Source: Opitutia bacterium
GTDB lineage: Bacteria > Verrucomicrobiota > Verrucomicrobiia > Opitutales > Opitutaceae
Reading direction: 5' to 3'
Length of the DNA stretch: 64,000 nucleotides
Assembly (NCBI GenBank): GCA_016217595.1
Contig: JACRHS010000004.1
Location: forward strand, 1 to 64,000
Shown here: piece by piece, positions 40,892 to 50,339 of the stretch
Layout of the letters: each line of letters opens with the position of its first letter
How positions within the stretch are numbered: the stretch's first letter is position 1
Notes under the pieces: model-generated
The model's database searches: none
Seen by the model: only the letters and a program-made list of their open reading frames with translations
Told to the model about the DNA's origin: nothing
Position numbers and translations under genes: made by a program

Positions 40892-42148
40892 TCACTTGAT
40901 CCGCGCCACGTCGATGCCGAGTACTTTCGCGGCCTGCGCCTTGTCGTCGCGACAGGCGTGCAGCACCATGTCGATGTACTGCTTTTCCTGCCCCGAAAGA
41001 TAGTCTGCGAGATTGGGCCATTGCTTGACCTCGCGCAGTCGCATCGGAAGTTGCGCCGAGGTGACAACCCGGGCCTCGGTGGTGGAGGCGATTTTGGTGA
41101 TCACCTGGCTGAGTTCGGTGAGATTGCCCGGCCAGTGGTAGGTATTGAGCACCGCCATCGCATCGTCGGTGAATTCCACGAGCGACGCGTCGAAGAGCGG
41201 GTTGGTTGCCTTGCTGGAAAAGAACTTCACCAGAGCGGGAACGTCTTGCACGCGTTCGCGCAGCGGCGGGATGGCCACGGGCAGGGAGGCCACGCGATAG
41301 AACAACTCGTCGTGAAAATGCCCCTCGTCGGTCATCTTCTCCAAATCCTCGCTCGTGGCGCAGATGAGGCGGAAGCCGTGCGCGGTGTTGCGCAACACGC
41401 TCACCAGTTCCTTCTGCATCGCCAGGGAGAGACACTGGATGTGTTCGAGGAACAGCGTGCCGCCCTTGGCTTGTTGCACCCATTCGCCGCCTGCGCCGTT
41501 TTCGCCCAGAAGCCCGGCGCGGAAATTTGCGTCCGTGTTGAGCGAGCAGTCGATGCGCATCAACGGCACATCGATGGGATTGCTGCTGGCGTGCAGCACT
41601 TCCGCCACGGTGGCCTTGCCCGTGCCGCGTTCGCCTTGCAGCAACACCGGCGTGCGCACGCCGGAAAGTTTTTTGATCTGCTGGATGAGTTTCTTGACCG
41701 CCGGACTCGAACCGATGATGCGCGCCTCAATATCGCCGGTCTTCACCGCGGGCACGGCCGCGCCGGTCTGGCGCTCGGCATGGAACTGGCGGAACTCGAT
41801 CCCGCGCTTGAGCGTGGCGATGAGTTCGTCGACCCGGAAAGGTTTTTGCAGGTAATCGAAAGCACCGAATTTCAACGCCTGGATGGCGCTCTCCGTGCTG
41901 GCATATGCGGTCATGATGATGAGCACGCAGTTGGGGTCGTACGCCTTGATGTGCTTGAGCAGCGTGATGCCGTCCATCGGCTTCATGTCGATATCGGCCA
42001 GCACGAGGTCGAACTTCTCCGCCTTGTAGCGCGTGAGCGCCTTCTCGCCGTCGGTGGCGAACGCTGTCGAGAAACCCGTGGGCTGGATCACCGCATCGAG
42101 CATCTCGTGGATCGAGAGCAGATCGTCGACTATGAGAACGGAAGGCAT
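40892..42148 (-). CDS. NtrC-type response regulator with degenerate AAA+ domain
   Basis: This 418-residue protein has a CheY-like receiver (1-120) with D8, D9, the phospho-acceptor D52, T80 and K102. A sigma-54-activator-like AAA+ domain (about 142-370) is followed by a short Fis-type helix-turn-helix that ends abruptly (AAKVLGIDVARIK). The Walker A motif is near normal (GERGTGKA, 172-179). The GAFTGA loop that contacts sigma-54 is missing, and the Walker B motif reads LFLEHI instead of LFLDEI. It is therefore unlikely to activate sigma-54 promoters in the usual way. It is followed on the opposite strand by the pseudo-protease cluster and preceded by the PilC-like gene on its own strand (58 bases), which suggests a type IV pilus or type II secretion connection. 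Confidence 0.85.
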   Translation of the reverse strand: MPSVLIVDDLLSIHEMLDAVIQPTGFSTAFATDGEKALTRYKAEKFDLVLADIDMKPMDGITLLKHIKAYDPNCVLIIMTAYASTESAIQALKFGAFDYLQKPFRVDELIATLKRGIEFRQFHAERQTGAAVPAVKTGDIEARIIGSSPAVKKLIQQIKKLSGVRTPVLLQGERGTGKATVAEVLHASSNPIDVPLMRIDCSLNTDANFRAGLLGENGAGGEWVQQAKGGTLFLEHIQCLSLAMQKELVSVLRNTAHGFRLICATSEDLEKMTDEGHFHDELFYRVASLPVAIPPLRERVQDVPALVKFFSSKATNPLFDASLVEFTDDAMAVLNTYHWPGNLTELSQVITKIASTTEARVVTSAQLPMRLREVKQWPNLADYLSGQEKQYIDMVLHACRDDKAQAAKVLGIDVARIK

Positions 42149-42207
42149 GGAAGAGGAGCGAAACGAAAAGGATTAGACTGGGCGCGGAGCAAAGCGGCGG
42201 GAGGCGG

Positions 42208-43389
42208 TCACTGCAAGCCACCAGCCACGGCGCCGAGTTGGAAGATGGGGAGGAACATGGCCATCACGATGCCGCCGACCACCACGCCGAGGAACACGAT
42301 CAGCAACGGCTCGATCAGCGAGGTGAGCGCCGCCACGGTGGCCTCGCACTCGGTGTCGTAGAAATCGGCGATTTTGTTCATCATGCCGTCCACGTTACCG
42401 GTGGATTCGCCGGCTTTCACCATGTGCTTCATCATCGGCGGAAAGAATGCGTTGGACGCGAGCACTTCGGAGACCTGACCGCCCTGGCTCACATGGCGGG
42501 CGATTTGCTGGCAGGCGTCTTCGATCTGGGTCTTGCCGCTGGCGGAGGAGACGATTTCAAGCGTGCGCAGGATCGGTACGCCGGAGCGAATGAGTGTGGC
42601 GTAGGTGCGGCAGAACCGTGACAGCGCGATCTTGTGGATCAGATTGCCGAAGATCGGCGCCTTCACAAGAAACTCATCCTTGACCCGGCGACCCTTCGGC
42701 GTGGCCACGAATTTCTGCACGACTTTAAACACCGCGAAACAGCCCAGCAAAATGGCCCACCAATAGGCCTTCATGAAATCGCTGAGATCGATCAGCATCT
42801 GGGTGGGCGCGGGCAGCTTGGCGCCGAAGTCGGCGAACATCGCCGCGAACACCGGGATGACGAAGATGAGCAACACGTTCACCAAACCGACCGCCAGACC
42901 GATGACCGCGATTGGGTACGTCATGGCCGACTTCACTTTCTTGGTGAGCTTCACGCTCGACTCGAAATAGGAGGCGACCTTGCCCAAAATTTCCGCCAGC
43001 GCGCCCGAAGCTTCACCGGCCTCGACCATCGAGATAAACAAGGTGGGGAAACTCTTGGGGAAGCGTTTGACCGCCGTGGAAAACGAATTACCCGCCGAGA
43101 TCTCCGCACGCACATCGCGAATCACGATCTGGAAACACGGATCCTCCGTCTGATCCTGCAACGCCTCGAGCACCTGCACCAACGGCAAACCCGCCACGAG
43201 CAACGATGCCAGCTGTTGGGTAAACAACGCCAGCTCGCCAAGCGGCAACTTGTAATTCTTAGCTTTCTTCTCGAGCGCCTTCTGTTTTGCGAGGGCCTGC
43301 GCCGCCATGAAGTTGGAGCGCTTGGGCGACCCAGCCCCCGGACGGGACGCTTGGGCCGAACCTGAGGGTGCAGAGGAAAGGAGGGCCAT
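42208..43389 (-). CDS. Type IV pilus/type II secretion platform protein (PilC/GspF)
   Basis: This roughly 393-residue inner-membrane protein has two T2SSF repeats (about 70-195 and 270-390). Each contains the family pattern of an amphipathic start (LALFTQQLASLLVAGLPL; LSRFCRTYATLIRSGVPI) and MVEAGE/MVKAGE motifs, with three transmembrane helices in total. It forms the platform on which the pilus or pseudopilus assembles. The N-terminus is uncertain: ATG codons at 43401, 43389 and 43308 and a TTG at 43461 are all in frame. Other pilus genes are not in the window. It precedes the receiver-domain regulator on the same strand and may be co-transcribed with it. Confidence 0.9.
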   Translation of the reverse strand: MALLSSAPSGSAQASRPGAGSPKRSNFMAAQALAKQKALEKKAKNYKLPLGELALFTQQLASLLVAGLPLVQVLEALQDQTEDPCFQIVIRDVRAEISAGNSFSTAVKRFPKSFPTLFISMVEAGEASGALAEILGKVASYFESSVKLTKKVKSAMTYPIAVIGLAVGLVNVLLIFVIPVFAAMFADFGAKLPAPTQMLIDLSDFMKAYWWAILLGCFAVFKVVQKFVATPKGRRVKDEFLVKAPIFGNLIHKIALSRFCRTYATLIRSGVPILRTLEIVSSASGKTQIEDACQQIARHVSQGGQVSEVLASNAFFPPMMKHMVKAGESTGNVDGMMNKIADFYDTECEATVAALTSLIEPLLIVFLGVVVGGIVMAMFLPIFQLGAVAGGLQ

Positions 43390-43485
43390 ACCTCTTGGCA
43401 TACGCAACCGGGTACGACCGGCAATCCCTTTCCCTCGGACATTTGGTAAAAATTCTGCCAAGTGCCCGGGCCGGAAAGCGTGGTT

Positions 43486-43650
43486 TTAGTCGTTTACTTC
43501 ATAGACTTCGACCAAGGCCACGCCCGTCGTACCGCCCACGCCGCTGACCTGCGCGCTATAGCTGCCCGGTGCAAGCGTGGCCACCAAGGCCGCATCTTTA
43601 CCCGTATCGGTCAGATCAAATGCGCCGGTCGCCGACCTCGTTGCGCGTTG
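43486..43650 (-). pseudogene. C-terminal remnant of a surface-type protein
   Basis: The minus strand encodes 54 codons with no start, bounded upstream by an in-frame TAG (43651-43653). The fragment contains GAFDL, ALVATLAPGSYSAQVSGVG and TTGVALVEVYEV before its own stop at 43486-43488. This is the recognisable end of a C-terminal domain that I associate with large exported proteins of Opitutaceae and relatives. The rest of the gene is missing, so this looks like a deletion scar. The surrounding sequence, 43390-43918, holds no other gene I can support. Confidence 0.7.
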
Positions 43651-43918
43651 CTACCTTAATCAAACGTGCAGGCATCATAATGGCTGTATCGCAAAGCTCA
43701 CCCGACACGAGACAGGCATATTAACAAGCTGTGCACCCTAATCAAAACGCATGGTAGAGTCCGGCTTTGGCAGTGCCCGGACTGCGGCGGCGGTTCAATG
43801 CAAAACCCCGCGCTGTTCGGACGCCGCCAGCTGGTCGCGGCCGGATTGCTCCAGACCACGTTTTCGCGTCAAGGTTGCAGCGGCGGCGGCGATTTCCGCC
43901 GCGCCACCCACACCACGC

Positions 43919-45358
43919 TCAGACGGGCTTGGTCTTCAGGTAGGCGTTGATTGACTGCGCGGCTTGTTTGCCGTCACCCATCGCGAGAATCACCGTGGCC
44001 GCGCCGCGTACAATGTCGCCGCCGGCAAAAACGCCGGGGAGATTCGTCATGCCGTGCGAATCCACTTCAATGTGTCCGTGGCGGCTCAATTTAAGCTCGG
44101 GGCAGGTCGCCGTGAGCAACGGGTTGGCCCGTGTGCCGATGGCCACCACCACCACATCGCATTCCACCTCAAACTCGGAGCCCTCAATCGGCACCGGGCG
44201 ACGGCGGCCCGAAGCGTCGGGCTCGCCCAATTCCATGCGCTGGCAGCGCAGGCCGGTCACCCACTTCTGCTCATTGCCGAGCACCGCCACGGGCGCGGCC
44301 AGTTCTTCGAATTGAATGCCTTCCTGCTCGGCGTGGTGCACCTCTTCGGCGCGGGCCGGCATGTCGGCGCGCAAGCGTCGGTAAACGATGGTGACGCGCT
44401 CCGCGCCGAGCCGCTGGGCAGTGCGCGCCGCATCCATGGCGACGTTGCCGCCACCGACCACGGCCACGCGTTTGCCGACCATCACGGGCGTGCCCGCAGA
44501 AGGGAACGCGTAGGCTTCCATGAGGTTGATGCGCGTGAGGTACTCGTTGGCCGCGTAAACACCTTTGAGATTCTCGCCCGGCACATGCATGAACACCGGC
44601 AGCCCGGCGCCATTGGCGATGAAGATCGCATGATACCGCTCCCGCAATTCCGGCAACGTGTACGTGCGGCCGATGACGACGTTGCACTCGATCTGCACGC
44701 CAGCGTCCTGTAACCGCCGCACCTCGGCGTCCACGATCTGTTTCGGCAAACGAAATTCCGGGATGCCATAGACCAACACGCCACCGGGTTGGTGCAGCGC
44801 CTCGTAAACGGTCACGCTATGGCCGGCCTTGACCAGCTCGCCCGCCGCGGTGAGGCCCGCCGGACCGGCGCCGACCACTGCAACTTTTTTCCCTGTGGGC
44901 GCAGTCGGAGCGTCGCCCGCCACGCCATTTGCCTGCCGGTAGGCCCAGTCCGCCACGTAGCGTTCGAGGTAACCGATGGCGACCGGCTTGCCCTTGACGC
45001 CGCGGATGCACTGCGCCTCGCACTGGGTCTCTTGCGGACACACGCGACCGGTGATCGCCGGCAGCGCATTGTCGCCGAGCAGACTGCGCGCCGCGGCCGG
45101 CAGATCGCCGTCGACGATGCATTGGATGAACCGCGGGATGTTTACCATCACCGGGCAGCCGGCGATGCACTTGGCCTCTTTGCACTGGATGCAACGCTGC
45201 GCTTCCAACAGCGCCAGTTGTTCGGTGAAACCCAGGTTGACCTCCTGGAAATTCTTGGCGCGCGCCGTGGCGTCCTGCTCGGGCATGGACTGCCGTTCGA
45301 TGCGCATGCGCTCTTTCGCGGAGATCTTGTTCGACATGGGAGAATCAGAAGCGGACAT
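43919..45358 (-). CDS. nfnB: NfnB/GltD-type NADPH-binding iron-sulfur flavoprotein
   Basis: This 479-residue protein is of the glutamate-synthase small-subunit type. The N-terminal ferredoxin-like domain binds two [4Fe-4S] clusters (CIQCKEAKCIAGCP and CPQETQCEAQC), followed by FAD- and NADPH-binding Rossmann motifs (VVGAGPAGLTAAGEL, VVGGGNVAMDAAR). Paired with the NfnA-like protein 25 bases upstream, it fits the large subunit of NADH-dependent reduced ferredoxin:NADP oxidoreductase. That enzyme bifurcates electrons between ferredoxin, NADH and NADPH in anaerobes. A stand-alone GltD role is less likely because no GltB is nearby. The start at 45358 or the ATG at 45337 are both possible. Confidence 0.88.
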   Translation of the reverse strand: MSASDSPMSNKISAKERMRIERQSMPEQDATARAKNFQEVNLGFTEQLALLEAQRCIQCKEAKCIAGCPVMVNIPRFIQCIVDGDLPAAARSLLGDNALPAITGRVCPQETQCEAQCIRGVKGKPVAIGYLERYVADWAYRQANGVAGDAPTAPTGKKVAVVGAGPAGLTAAGELVKAGHSVTVYEALHQPGGVLVYGIPEFRLPKQIVDAEVRRLQDAGVQIECNVVIGRTYTLPELRERYHAIFIANGAGLPVFMHVPGENLKGVYAANEYLTRINLMEAYAFPSAGTPVMVGKRVAVVGGGNVAMDAARTAQRLGAERVTIVYRRLRADMPARAEEVHHAEQEGIQFEELAAPVAVLGNEQKWVTGLRCQRMELGEPDASGRRRPVPIEGSEFEVECDVVVVAIGTRANPLLTATCPELKLSRHGHIEVDSHGMTNLPGVFAGGDIVRGAATVILAMGDGKQAAQSINAYLKTKPV

Positions 45359-45383
45359 AGCGGTGAGCGGACCTCATTCAAGA

Positions 45384-46217
45384 TTAGAGTCCGACGCGAC
45401 ATGTCCCATCTGGGTGATCCAGCGCCGCCTTTTCCTGGATGCGATACGTGCTCAACCGGTCCGCCAGCAAATCGAAATCCACCAGATGACCGTCAAACTC
45501 GGGGCCGTCCACACAAGCAAACTTGGTCTTGCCGCCCACCTCCACGCGACAACCGCCGCACATCCCCGTGCCATCCACCATCACCGGATTGAGCGATACG
45601 ATGGTGTGCACGCCAAACGGCCGCGTGAGGTTGGACACCGCCCGCATCATCGGGACCGGCCCCACCGCATATACGATGTCGATGCCACCCGCCGTGAGCA
45701 GGTCTTTGGTCGCATCCGTCACAAAGCCTTTGCGGCCATAACTGCCGTCATCGGTGCAAACGACCACGTCGCCCAACTGCCGTAGTTCCTGTTCAAAAAT
45801 CACCCATTCCTTTGCCCGGCCACCGATCACACTGGTCACATGCACGCCTCGCTTATGCAGGCTTTGGGCAATAGGATGCACCACTGCTGTACCCACGCCG
45901 CCGCCGACGCACACCGCCCGGCCTTTTTCGATTAGCTCCGTGGGCATTCCCAGCGGACCAGAGATATCCTGAATGCTCTCGCCGGGCTGGAGTGCGGTCA
46001 GCTCCCGTGTGCTTTTGCCCACCGCCTGAATGACTAGCGCAATAGTGCCCGCCGCCGCATCAGCATCGGCTATGGTCAGCGGTATGCGTTCCGCTTTCGG
46101 ACCGCGGCGAACTATTACAAACTGCCCAGCCTGCCTGATTTCCGCAATACGTGGGGCTTCCACATCCAAGCGGATAACATTCGGACTGAGACGGCGATTG
46201 GCAACGATACGATGCAT
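45384..46217 (-). CDS. nfnA: NfnA-type FAD/[2Fe-2S] subunit
   Basis: This 277-residue protein of the ferredoxin-reductase-like family (sulfide dehydrogenase/dihydroorotate dehydrogenase electron-transfer subunit) has an N-terminal FAD-binding barrel. The NAD-binding domain has VCVGGGVGTAVVHP, and the C-terminal [2Fe-2S] motif is GMCGGCRVEV with a final FACVDGPEFDG. This domain set and its placement directly before nfnB support the NfnA assignment. Together the two make the cytoplasmic bifurcating transhydrogenase, which links reduced ferredoxin from fermentation or hydrogenase to NADPH supply. Confidence 0.88.
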   Translation of the reverse strand: MHRIVANRRLSPNVIRLDVEAPRIAEIRQAGQFVIVRRGPKAERIPLTIADADAAAGTIALVIQAVGKSTRELTALQPGESIQDISGPLGMPTELIEKGRAVCVGGGVGTAVVHPIAQSLHKRGVHVTSVIGGRAKEWVIFEQELRQLGDVVVCTDDGSYGRKGFVTDATKDLLTAGGIDIVYAVGPVPMMRAVSNLTRPFGVHTIVSLNPVMVDGTGMCGGCRVEVGGKTKFACVDGPEFDGHLVDFDLLADRLSTYRIQEKAALDHPDGTCRVGL

Positions 46218-46693
46218 GAAGCGGTGGGTCTATGTGTAAGGAGCAGCAACCTAGCAAACGAAAGTTTTGTGTCCCTGTTTACAAGCAGGAATCATGCCCC
46301 TAAACCCCACTATTTCCATGTATTATGCATTGCTCTTATCTTTACTATTTATATACTTAGATAACTTTTAACCACCGTAGCACACCTCCAACTTCGTCCT
46401 CGCGGACGCTCCGCACCGCCGCCGATGAAATGCGGCGGACCTCAGGAAACTGGCCGGGCAAATAACCCATTTCGGCCAAAATCGCGTCATTAGGGCGTAC
46501 CATCAATTCCTGATGCTGCCCCCCTTCCCTTGGTTAGCCACGGCGATAGCCATGGCGTTTGGCTGCGCATTGTCGCCGTGCATCCTCCGCGGCGGCAAGC
46601 CTGCGTCTGCGCCTCTATTTACCCTGTCGATTAACGTTTTGCGCATCTTTCTAGCGGCATGAGGCCGCACAAAACTTTCCACGCTTTCAACTC
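46218..46693. other. Intergenic region with leader remnant of an STN-type receptor
   Basis: These 476 bases separate divergent nfnA and the first giant TonB receptor. Positions 46441-46475 align without gaps to 50331-50365, the start region of the second receptor (about 27 of 35 bases match, including TGGCCGGGC and ACCCATTTCG). Weaker similarity extends back to about 46395. A 49-codon ORF with a signal-like start (46513-46662) follows. The picture fits a receptor that once had the longer STN-type N-terminus and lost it. Confidence 0.5.
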
Positions 46694-49600
46694 ATGAACC
46701 GAACCGTACCAGAGAAACAATACCTCAGAACAGCCACCCCCAGGCTCATTACCCTATTCGTAATCGCGCTGTCAGCGCTAGCCACTCACGGCGCTGCGCA
46801 AGGCGTCCCGACAGGCACCCCTGCCGCAGATACTCGGCCGGGAAACGCCCAAACACAGACCACGATCGCCGGCACCGTGAGCAACTCGGCTACGCGCGAT
46901 ACGCTGGAGGGCGCGGTCGTCGCCCTGCCCGCCCGCAACCTCAGCACGCTCACCGACAACGCCGGCCGCTATGTCTTGACCGACGTGCCCGCCGGCACGC
47001 ATGAGCTGGTCGTCAGCTACATGGGGCTCGACTCCGCTCGCCAGACCATCGTCGTCAGTTCCGGCCAGCAGATCACTCGCGATTTCGCTCTCAGTGCGGC
47101 CATCTACACCTTGGAGGCGTTCACCGTCACCGGTCAGCGCGAAGGCAACGCCGCCATGATCACCGAAAAGAAAAATGCCAATAACGTGAAGGACGTGGTC
47201 GCCATGGATTCCTTCGGTTACCTGCCCAACATGAGCGCCGGCGAAGTGGCCATGCGCCTCCCGGGCGTCGCCGGCAGCCCGACGGACGAAGGCCTGTTTT
47301 ACCGGTTTAACATCCGCGGCATGGATCCCTCATTGAACAATGTCACGGTTGACGGTGGCTCGCTCACCACGCTCGGCGCCAACCGCGGCTTCGAACTCCA
47401 ATCCATCACCGGCGCGATGTTCGAGGGCATGGAGCTGATCAAAGGCCACACGCCTGACAAGGGCGCCGACTCCCTCGGTGGCACGATCAATTTCAAAACC
47501 CGCTCCACCTTCAGCATGAAGGAGGACCGCCGCACCACCTACAACTTCAGCGTGCGCATGGCCCCGCCGTTCTTCGAGCAAACGCCCTGGCGCTCGGCCC
47601 ATCGTTCGCACCCGATCATCAACCTCACCCACCAACAGGTGTTCAGTGTCCTCGGCGGTTCGCGCAATCTCGGTGCCTCGATCAATATTTTCTATTCGGA
47701 AAACGCCGTCGGCGGCTTCGAGACCATCTTCGAGCGCCTCGGCATCGCCAATGGTCCCGCACCGGTGTACAATTACCAAACTTGGGACAACCAGAATAAC
47801 CGCAAGCAGCAGAGCGTCGCGTTCCGCACCGATTACAAGCTCTCGCCGATCACCAAGTTTTCCCTCTCAATCACGGAAAACGACAACATCGAGCGCATGC
47901 GCCGGCGCGTGCGCGTGACCGCCGCCGCCTCCGGCAACAGCAACACCCAGACGCCCAGCGCCTCCACCGGCATCGTCCCCGGCGCCTACACCGACACAGT
48001 CACCGTCGTGCGCGCCATCCCGAGCACCTCTGCTGCGGGTTCAAATACGAACAACATCGATATGCAGATGGATGGCCCGCTCAACTACACCCCGCGCATG
48101 GGGCGTGTCGACTTCACCGGCGAGCACAGTTTCCCCCGGCTCAACATCGAGTACACCGCCGGCATTGCCCGCACCACGCTCAACTCCGGCACCGGCCGCG
48201 GCGGCCAGCTCAATATGCGCCTCTTCGACCCGAGCGCGCAGGTCCCCGGCCGAGCCATCTACTTCGGCGGCGCCGGCTGGATCCTCGACCAATCGCAATC
48301 CACCCTTCACCCGCGCTTCACCCAGAACGGCGGCCCCGACTTCACCAATCCCAATAATTACCTCCCGCGCGCCACCGACGGCCTCGTGTGGCAAAGCAAC
48401 GAATACGACCAGTTGCTAAAACAGTTCCGCTTCGATGTCCGCTACAGACTGGCCAGCGCCGCGCCCACCGAGTTCAAAACCGGCTTTCACTGGCGTTCAC
48501 TCCAGATGGACCTCTTCGCCCGCGACCGCCACCGCTGGGTCCTCAAGGCCGCCGCCGCTTACGATCCCGCCGTGCGTTTCGCCCCCGACGCCAGCTACGT
48601 GAGCTATGATATGGTCAAGACTGGCCGCAAAATTCCTTTCTGGCAGGCCGAGGGCATCACGACGGATGGTCGCCCCACCAATCCCAATCTCTGGACCGAG
48701 GACCGCTACTACAACGAGAGCCAAAAATTCGCTAGTACCAACGGCGTCACTGAGTGGGTACCGGCCACCTACCTGATGGCTCAAGGCAAGCTCGGTCGCA
48801 ACGGCTGGCGCGGTCGCACCGGTTATCTCGCCGGCGTGCGTTTCGAGCAGGTCCGCACCGAAAGCTGGGGCTGGGTCCGTTCCCGCGTCCTGAGCACCAC
48901 CGCCCAACAGGTCGCCGATCCCGTCACCGCCGCCAATCGCGACTACGGCGACAACCCCCGCAACCTCTCCAGCAGTTACAGCCAAAACTTCCCCAGCGCG
49001 CACCTCTACCACAATCTCACCTCCAACCTGAAAGCACGGCTCAGCTGGTCCACCAGCTACGGCCGCCCCGCGCTGTCCAACCTATACCCGGGCGAGACCC
49101 CCAACGACACCACCCGTGTACTTACGATCAACAACGTCGCACTCAAACCCCAGCAGGCCGCCAACTGGGATGCCGCCCTCGAATACTACTTCGAGCCCGT
49201 CGGCAGTCTCACTTTCAGTTGGTTCCACAAAGACATCAGCGACTACATCGTCGCCAACTTGAACCGGGGCATCATCGGAGAAGGTCCCAATAACGGCTAC
49301 AACGGCCAGTACGAAGGCTATACCGAAAACACCACCATGAACGCCGGCAAAGTCACTGTCCAAGGTTGGGAGTTCTCCTACAACCAGCAGCTCACCTTCC
49401 TGCCCGGCCTGCTCCGCGGCCTCTCCGCCTCGTTCAACTACAGCTGGACCACCCAGCACGGCTTGGGCAGCGCTGTCACCCCGGGCGGCGCTCCCGTCCT
49501 CGGCCGCCCGCCCACCCCGACCACGCCTGCCGTCTACTTCGGCCGCCGCGACATCGCCAATTTCATTCCCATGGCCGCCAACGCCTCGCTCAGCTGGCGC

Positions 49601-49876
49601 TACCGCAAGTTCAACACCAGCCTGCTCTACAACATCACCGGCGAGAACCCGACCTCCATCAGCCTCCTCACGCCGGCGCTCAACCAGTACCGCTACTCGA
49701 TGAAGACCCTCAACGTCAGCGCCGGTTACCAGTACCACCCCAGTCTCGGCTTCACCGTCAACGCCGCCAACGTCCTCAACGAACCCCAACGTTGGTACGT
49801 CGGTAACAAAGACCGTATGCGTCGCTCCACCTTCAACTTCGTCACCGTCACCATCGGCGTGAACGGTCGTTTCTAG
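46694..49876 (+). CDS. TonB-dependent receptor, tandem copy 1 (no STN domain)
   Basis: This 1,060-residue outer-membrane receptor has a signal peptide (LITLFVIALSALATHGAAQG) and a CarboxypepD_reg-like domain (about 56-135). Its plug has MRLPGVAGSP, FNIRGMDP and LGGTINFKTRS, and a very long barrel ends in NGRF. It is nearly identical to the receptor at 50340 from the regulatory-like domain to the end, at both DNA and protein level. It lacks the N-terminal STN signalling domain of that copy and so should import without signalling to FecR. A strong hairpin follows the stop. The substrate is unknown. Confidence 0.92.
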   Translation: MNRTVPEKQYLRTATPRLITLFVIALSALATHGAAQGVPTGTPAADTRPGNAQTQTTIAGTVSNSATRDTLEGAVVALPARNLSTLTDNAGRYVLTDVPAGTHELVVSYMGLDSARQTIVVSSGQQITRDFALSAAIYTLEAFTVTGQREGNAAMITEKKNANNVKDVVAMDSFGYLPNMSAGEVAMRLPGVAGSPTDEGLFYRFNIRGMDPSLNNVTVDGGSLTTLGANRGFELQSITGAMFEGMELIKGHTPDKGADSLGGTINFKTRSTFSMKEDRRTTYNFSVRMAPPFFEQTPWRSAHRSHPIINLTHQQVFSVLGGSRNLGASINIFYSENAVGGFETIFERLGIANGPAPVYNYQTWDNQNNRKQQSVAFRTDYKLSPITKFSLSITENDNIERMRRRVRVTAAASGNSNTQTPSASTGIVPGAYTDTVTVVRAIPSTSAAGSNTNNIDMQMDGPLNYTPRMGRVDFTGEHSFPRLNIEYTAGIARTTLNSGTGRGGQLNMRLFDPSAQVPGRAIYFGGAGWILDQSQSTLHPRFTQNGGPDFTNPNNYLPRATDGLVWQSNEYDQLLKQFRFDVRYRLASAAPTEFKTGFHWRSLQMDLFARDRHRWVLKAAAAYDPAVRFAPDASYVSYDMVKTGRKIPFWQAEGITTDGRPTNPNLWTEDRYYNESQKFASTNGVTEWVPATYLMAQGKLGRNGWRGRTGYLAGVRFEQVRTESWGWVRSRVLSTTAQQVADPVTAANRDYGDNPRNLSSSYSQNFPSAHLYHNLTSNLKARLSWSTSYGRPALSNLYPGETPNDTTRVLTINNVALKPQQAANWDAALEYYFEPVGSLTFSWFHKDISDYIVANLNRGIIGEGPNNGYNGQYEGYTENTTMNAGKVTVQGWEFSYNQQLTFLPGLLRGLSASFNYSWTTQHGLGSAVTPGGAPVLGRPPTPTTPAVYFGRRDIANFIPMAANASLSWRYRKFNTSLLYNITGENPTSISLLTPALNQYRYSMKTLNVSAGYQYHPSLGFTVNAANVLNEPQRWYVGNKDRMRRSTFNFVTVTIGVNGRF

Positions 49877-49885
49877 GAATACCCG

Positions 49886-49924
49886 TTGCGGTGGACGGCA
49901 CGCTGCGAGTGCCGTCCACCGCAA
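49886..49924 (+). terminator. Strong hairpin after receptor copy 1
   Basis: A perfect 16-bp stem (TTGCGGTGGACGGCAC at 49886-49901 with its complement at 49909-49924) has a 7-nt loop. It begins nine bases past the TAG stop. The trailing AAGTCTTT is only partly T-rich, so it may act as a terminator or as a 3'-end stabiliser. Confidence 0.65.
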
Positions 49925-50043
49925 AAGTCTTTGCCGAGCGATTGGAGTATGCGCGCAAACCCAGGTGCCGCCGCCGGCCCCGGGGCAATCTTGGCGCAAT
50001 GGCGTGATGCGCGGGGGCATTTGCGCTCCCAACGAAGCATATA

Positions 50044-50235
50044 ATTAAAGACGCAAAAATCGTCGTTTTGGGTTATCGCGATCTGCGAAAAGTTTTGGCG
50101 GACGTTCGAGCCGGATATTCGCTCGACAATCAAACAGGGGGATTGGATTTACTCTGACCCATTCCCCCCATGCCTCCGTCCGAACAAACCCGCTGGTTTG
50201 CTGAGGAAGCGCCGCCGCATCAGCCCGAGCAGCGC
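50044..50235 (+). repeat. Duplicated sigma-factor upstream/5' segment, copy A
   Basis: This segment matches 53786-53981, the region covering the upstream sequence and first codons of the ECF sigma gene. Shared landmarks are ATTAAAGACGCA, TTTGGGTTAT, CCGGATATTCGCTCGACAAT and ATGCCTCCGTCCGAACAA. In this copy it leads into the second TonB receptor gene instead of a sigma gene. Confidence 0.8.
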
Positions 50236-50334
50236 GTCTTTTTCGGGTCATTGATTCTCTGCGGAGATGATGCCAGCGATTGCATGCGGTCGTCTTGCAG
50301 GCACTGCACGGGCGAGCCGCCAGCCAGCCGCTGA
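50170..50334 (+). pseudogene. Truncated ECF sigma-factor gene (5' remnant)
   Basis: The ATG at 50170 opens MPPSEQTRWFAEEAPPHQPE, which matches the first 20 residues of the intact sigma factor at 53916 (MPPSEQARWFAEEVQPHEPE). Similarity ends after about 24 codons. The frame then runs through unrelated sequence to a TGA at 50332-50334, six bases before the ATG of the TonB receptor. The sigma-2 and sigma-4 regions are missing. It might still be translated as a 54-residue leader peptide coupled to the receptor gene. Confidence 0.75.
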
Positions 50335-50339
50335 GAAAA

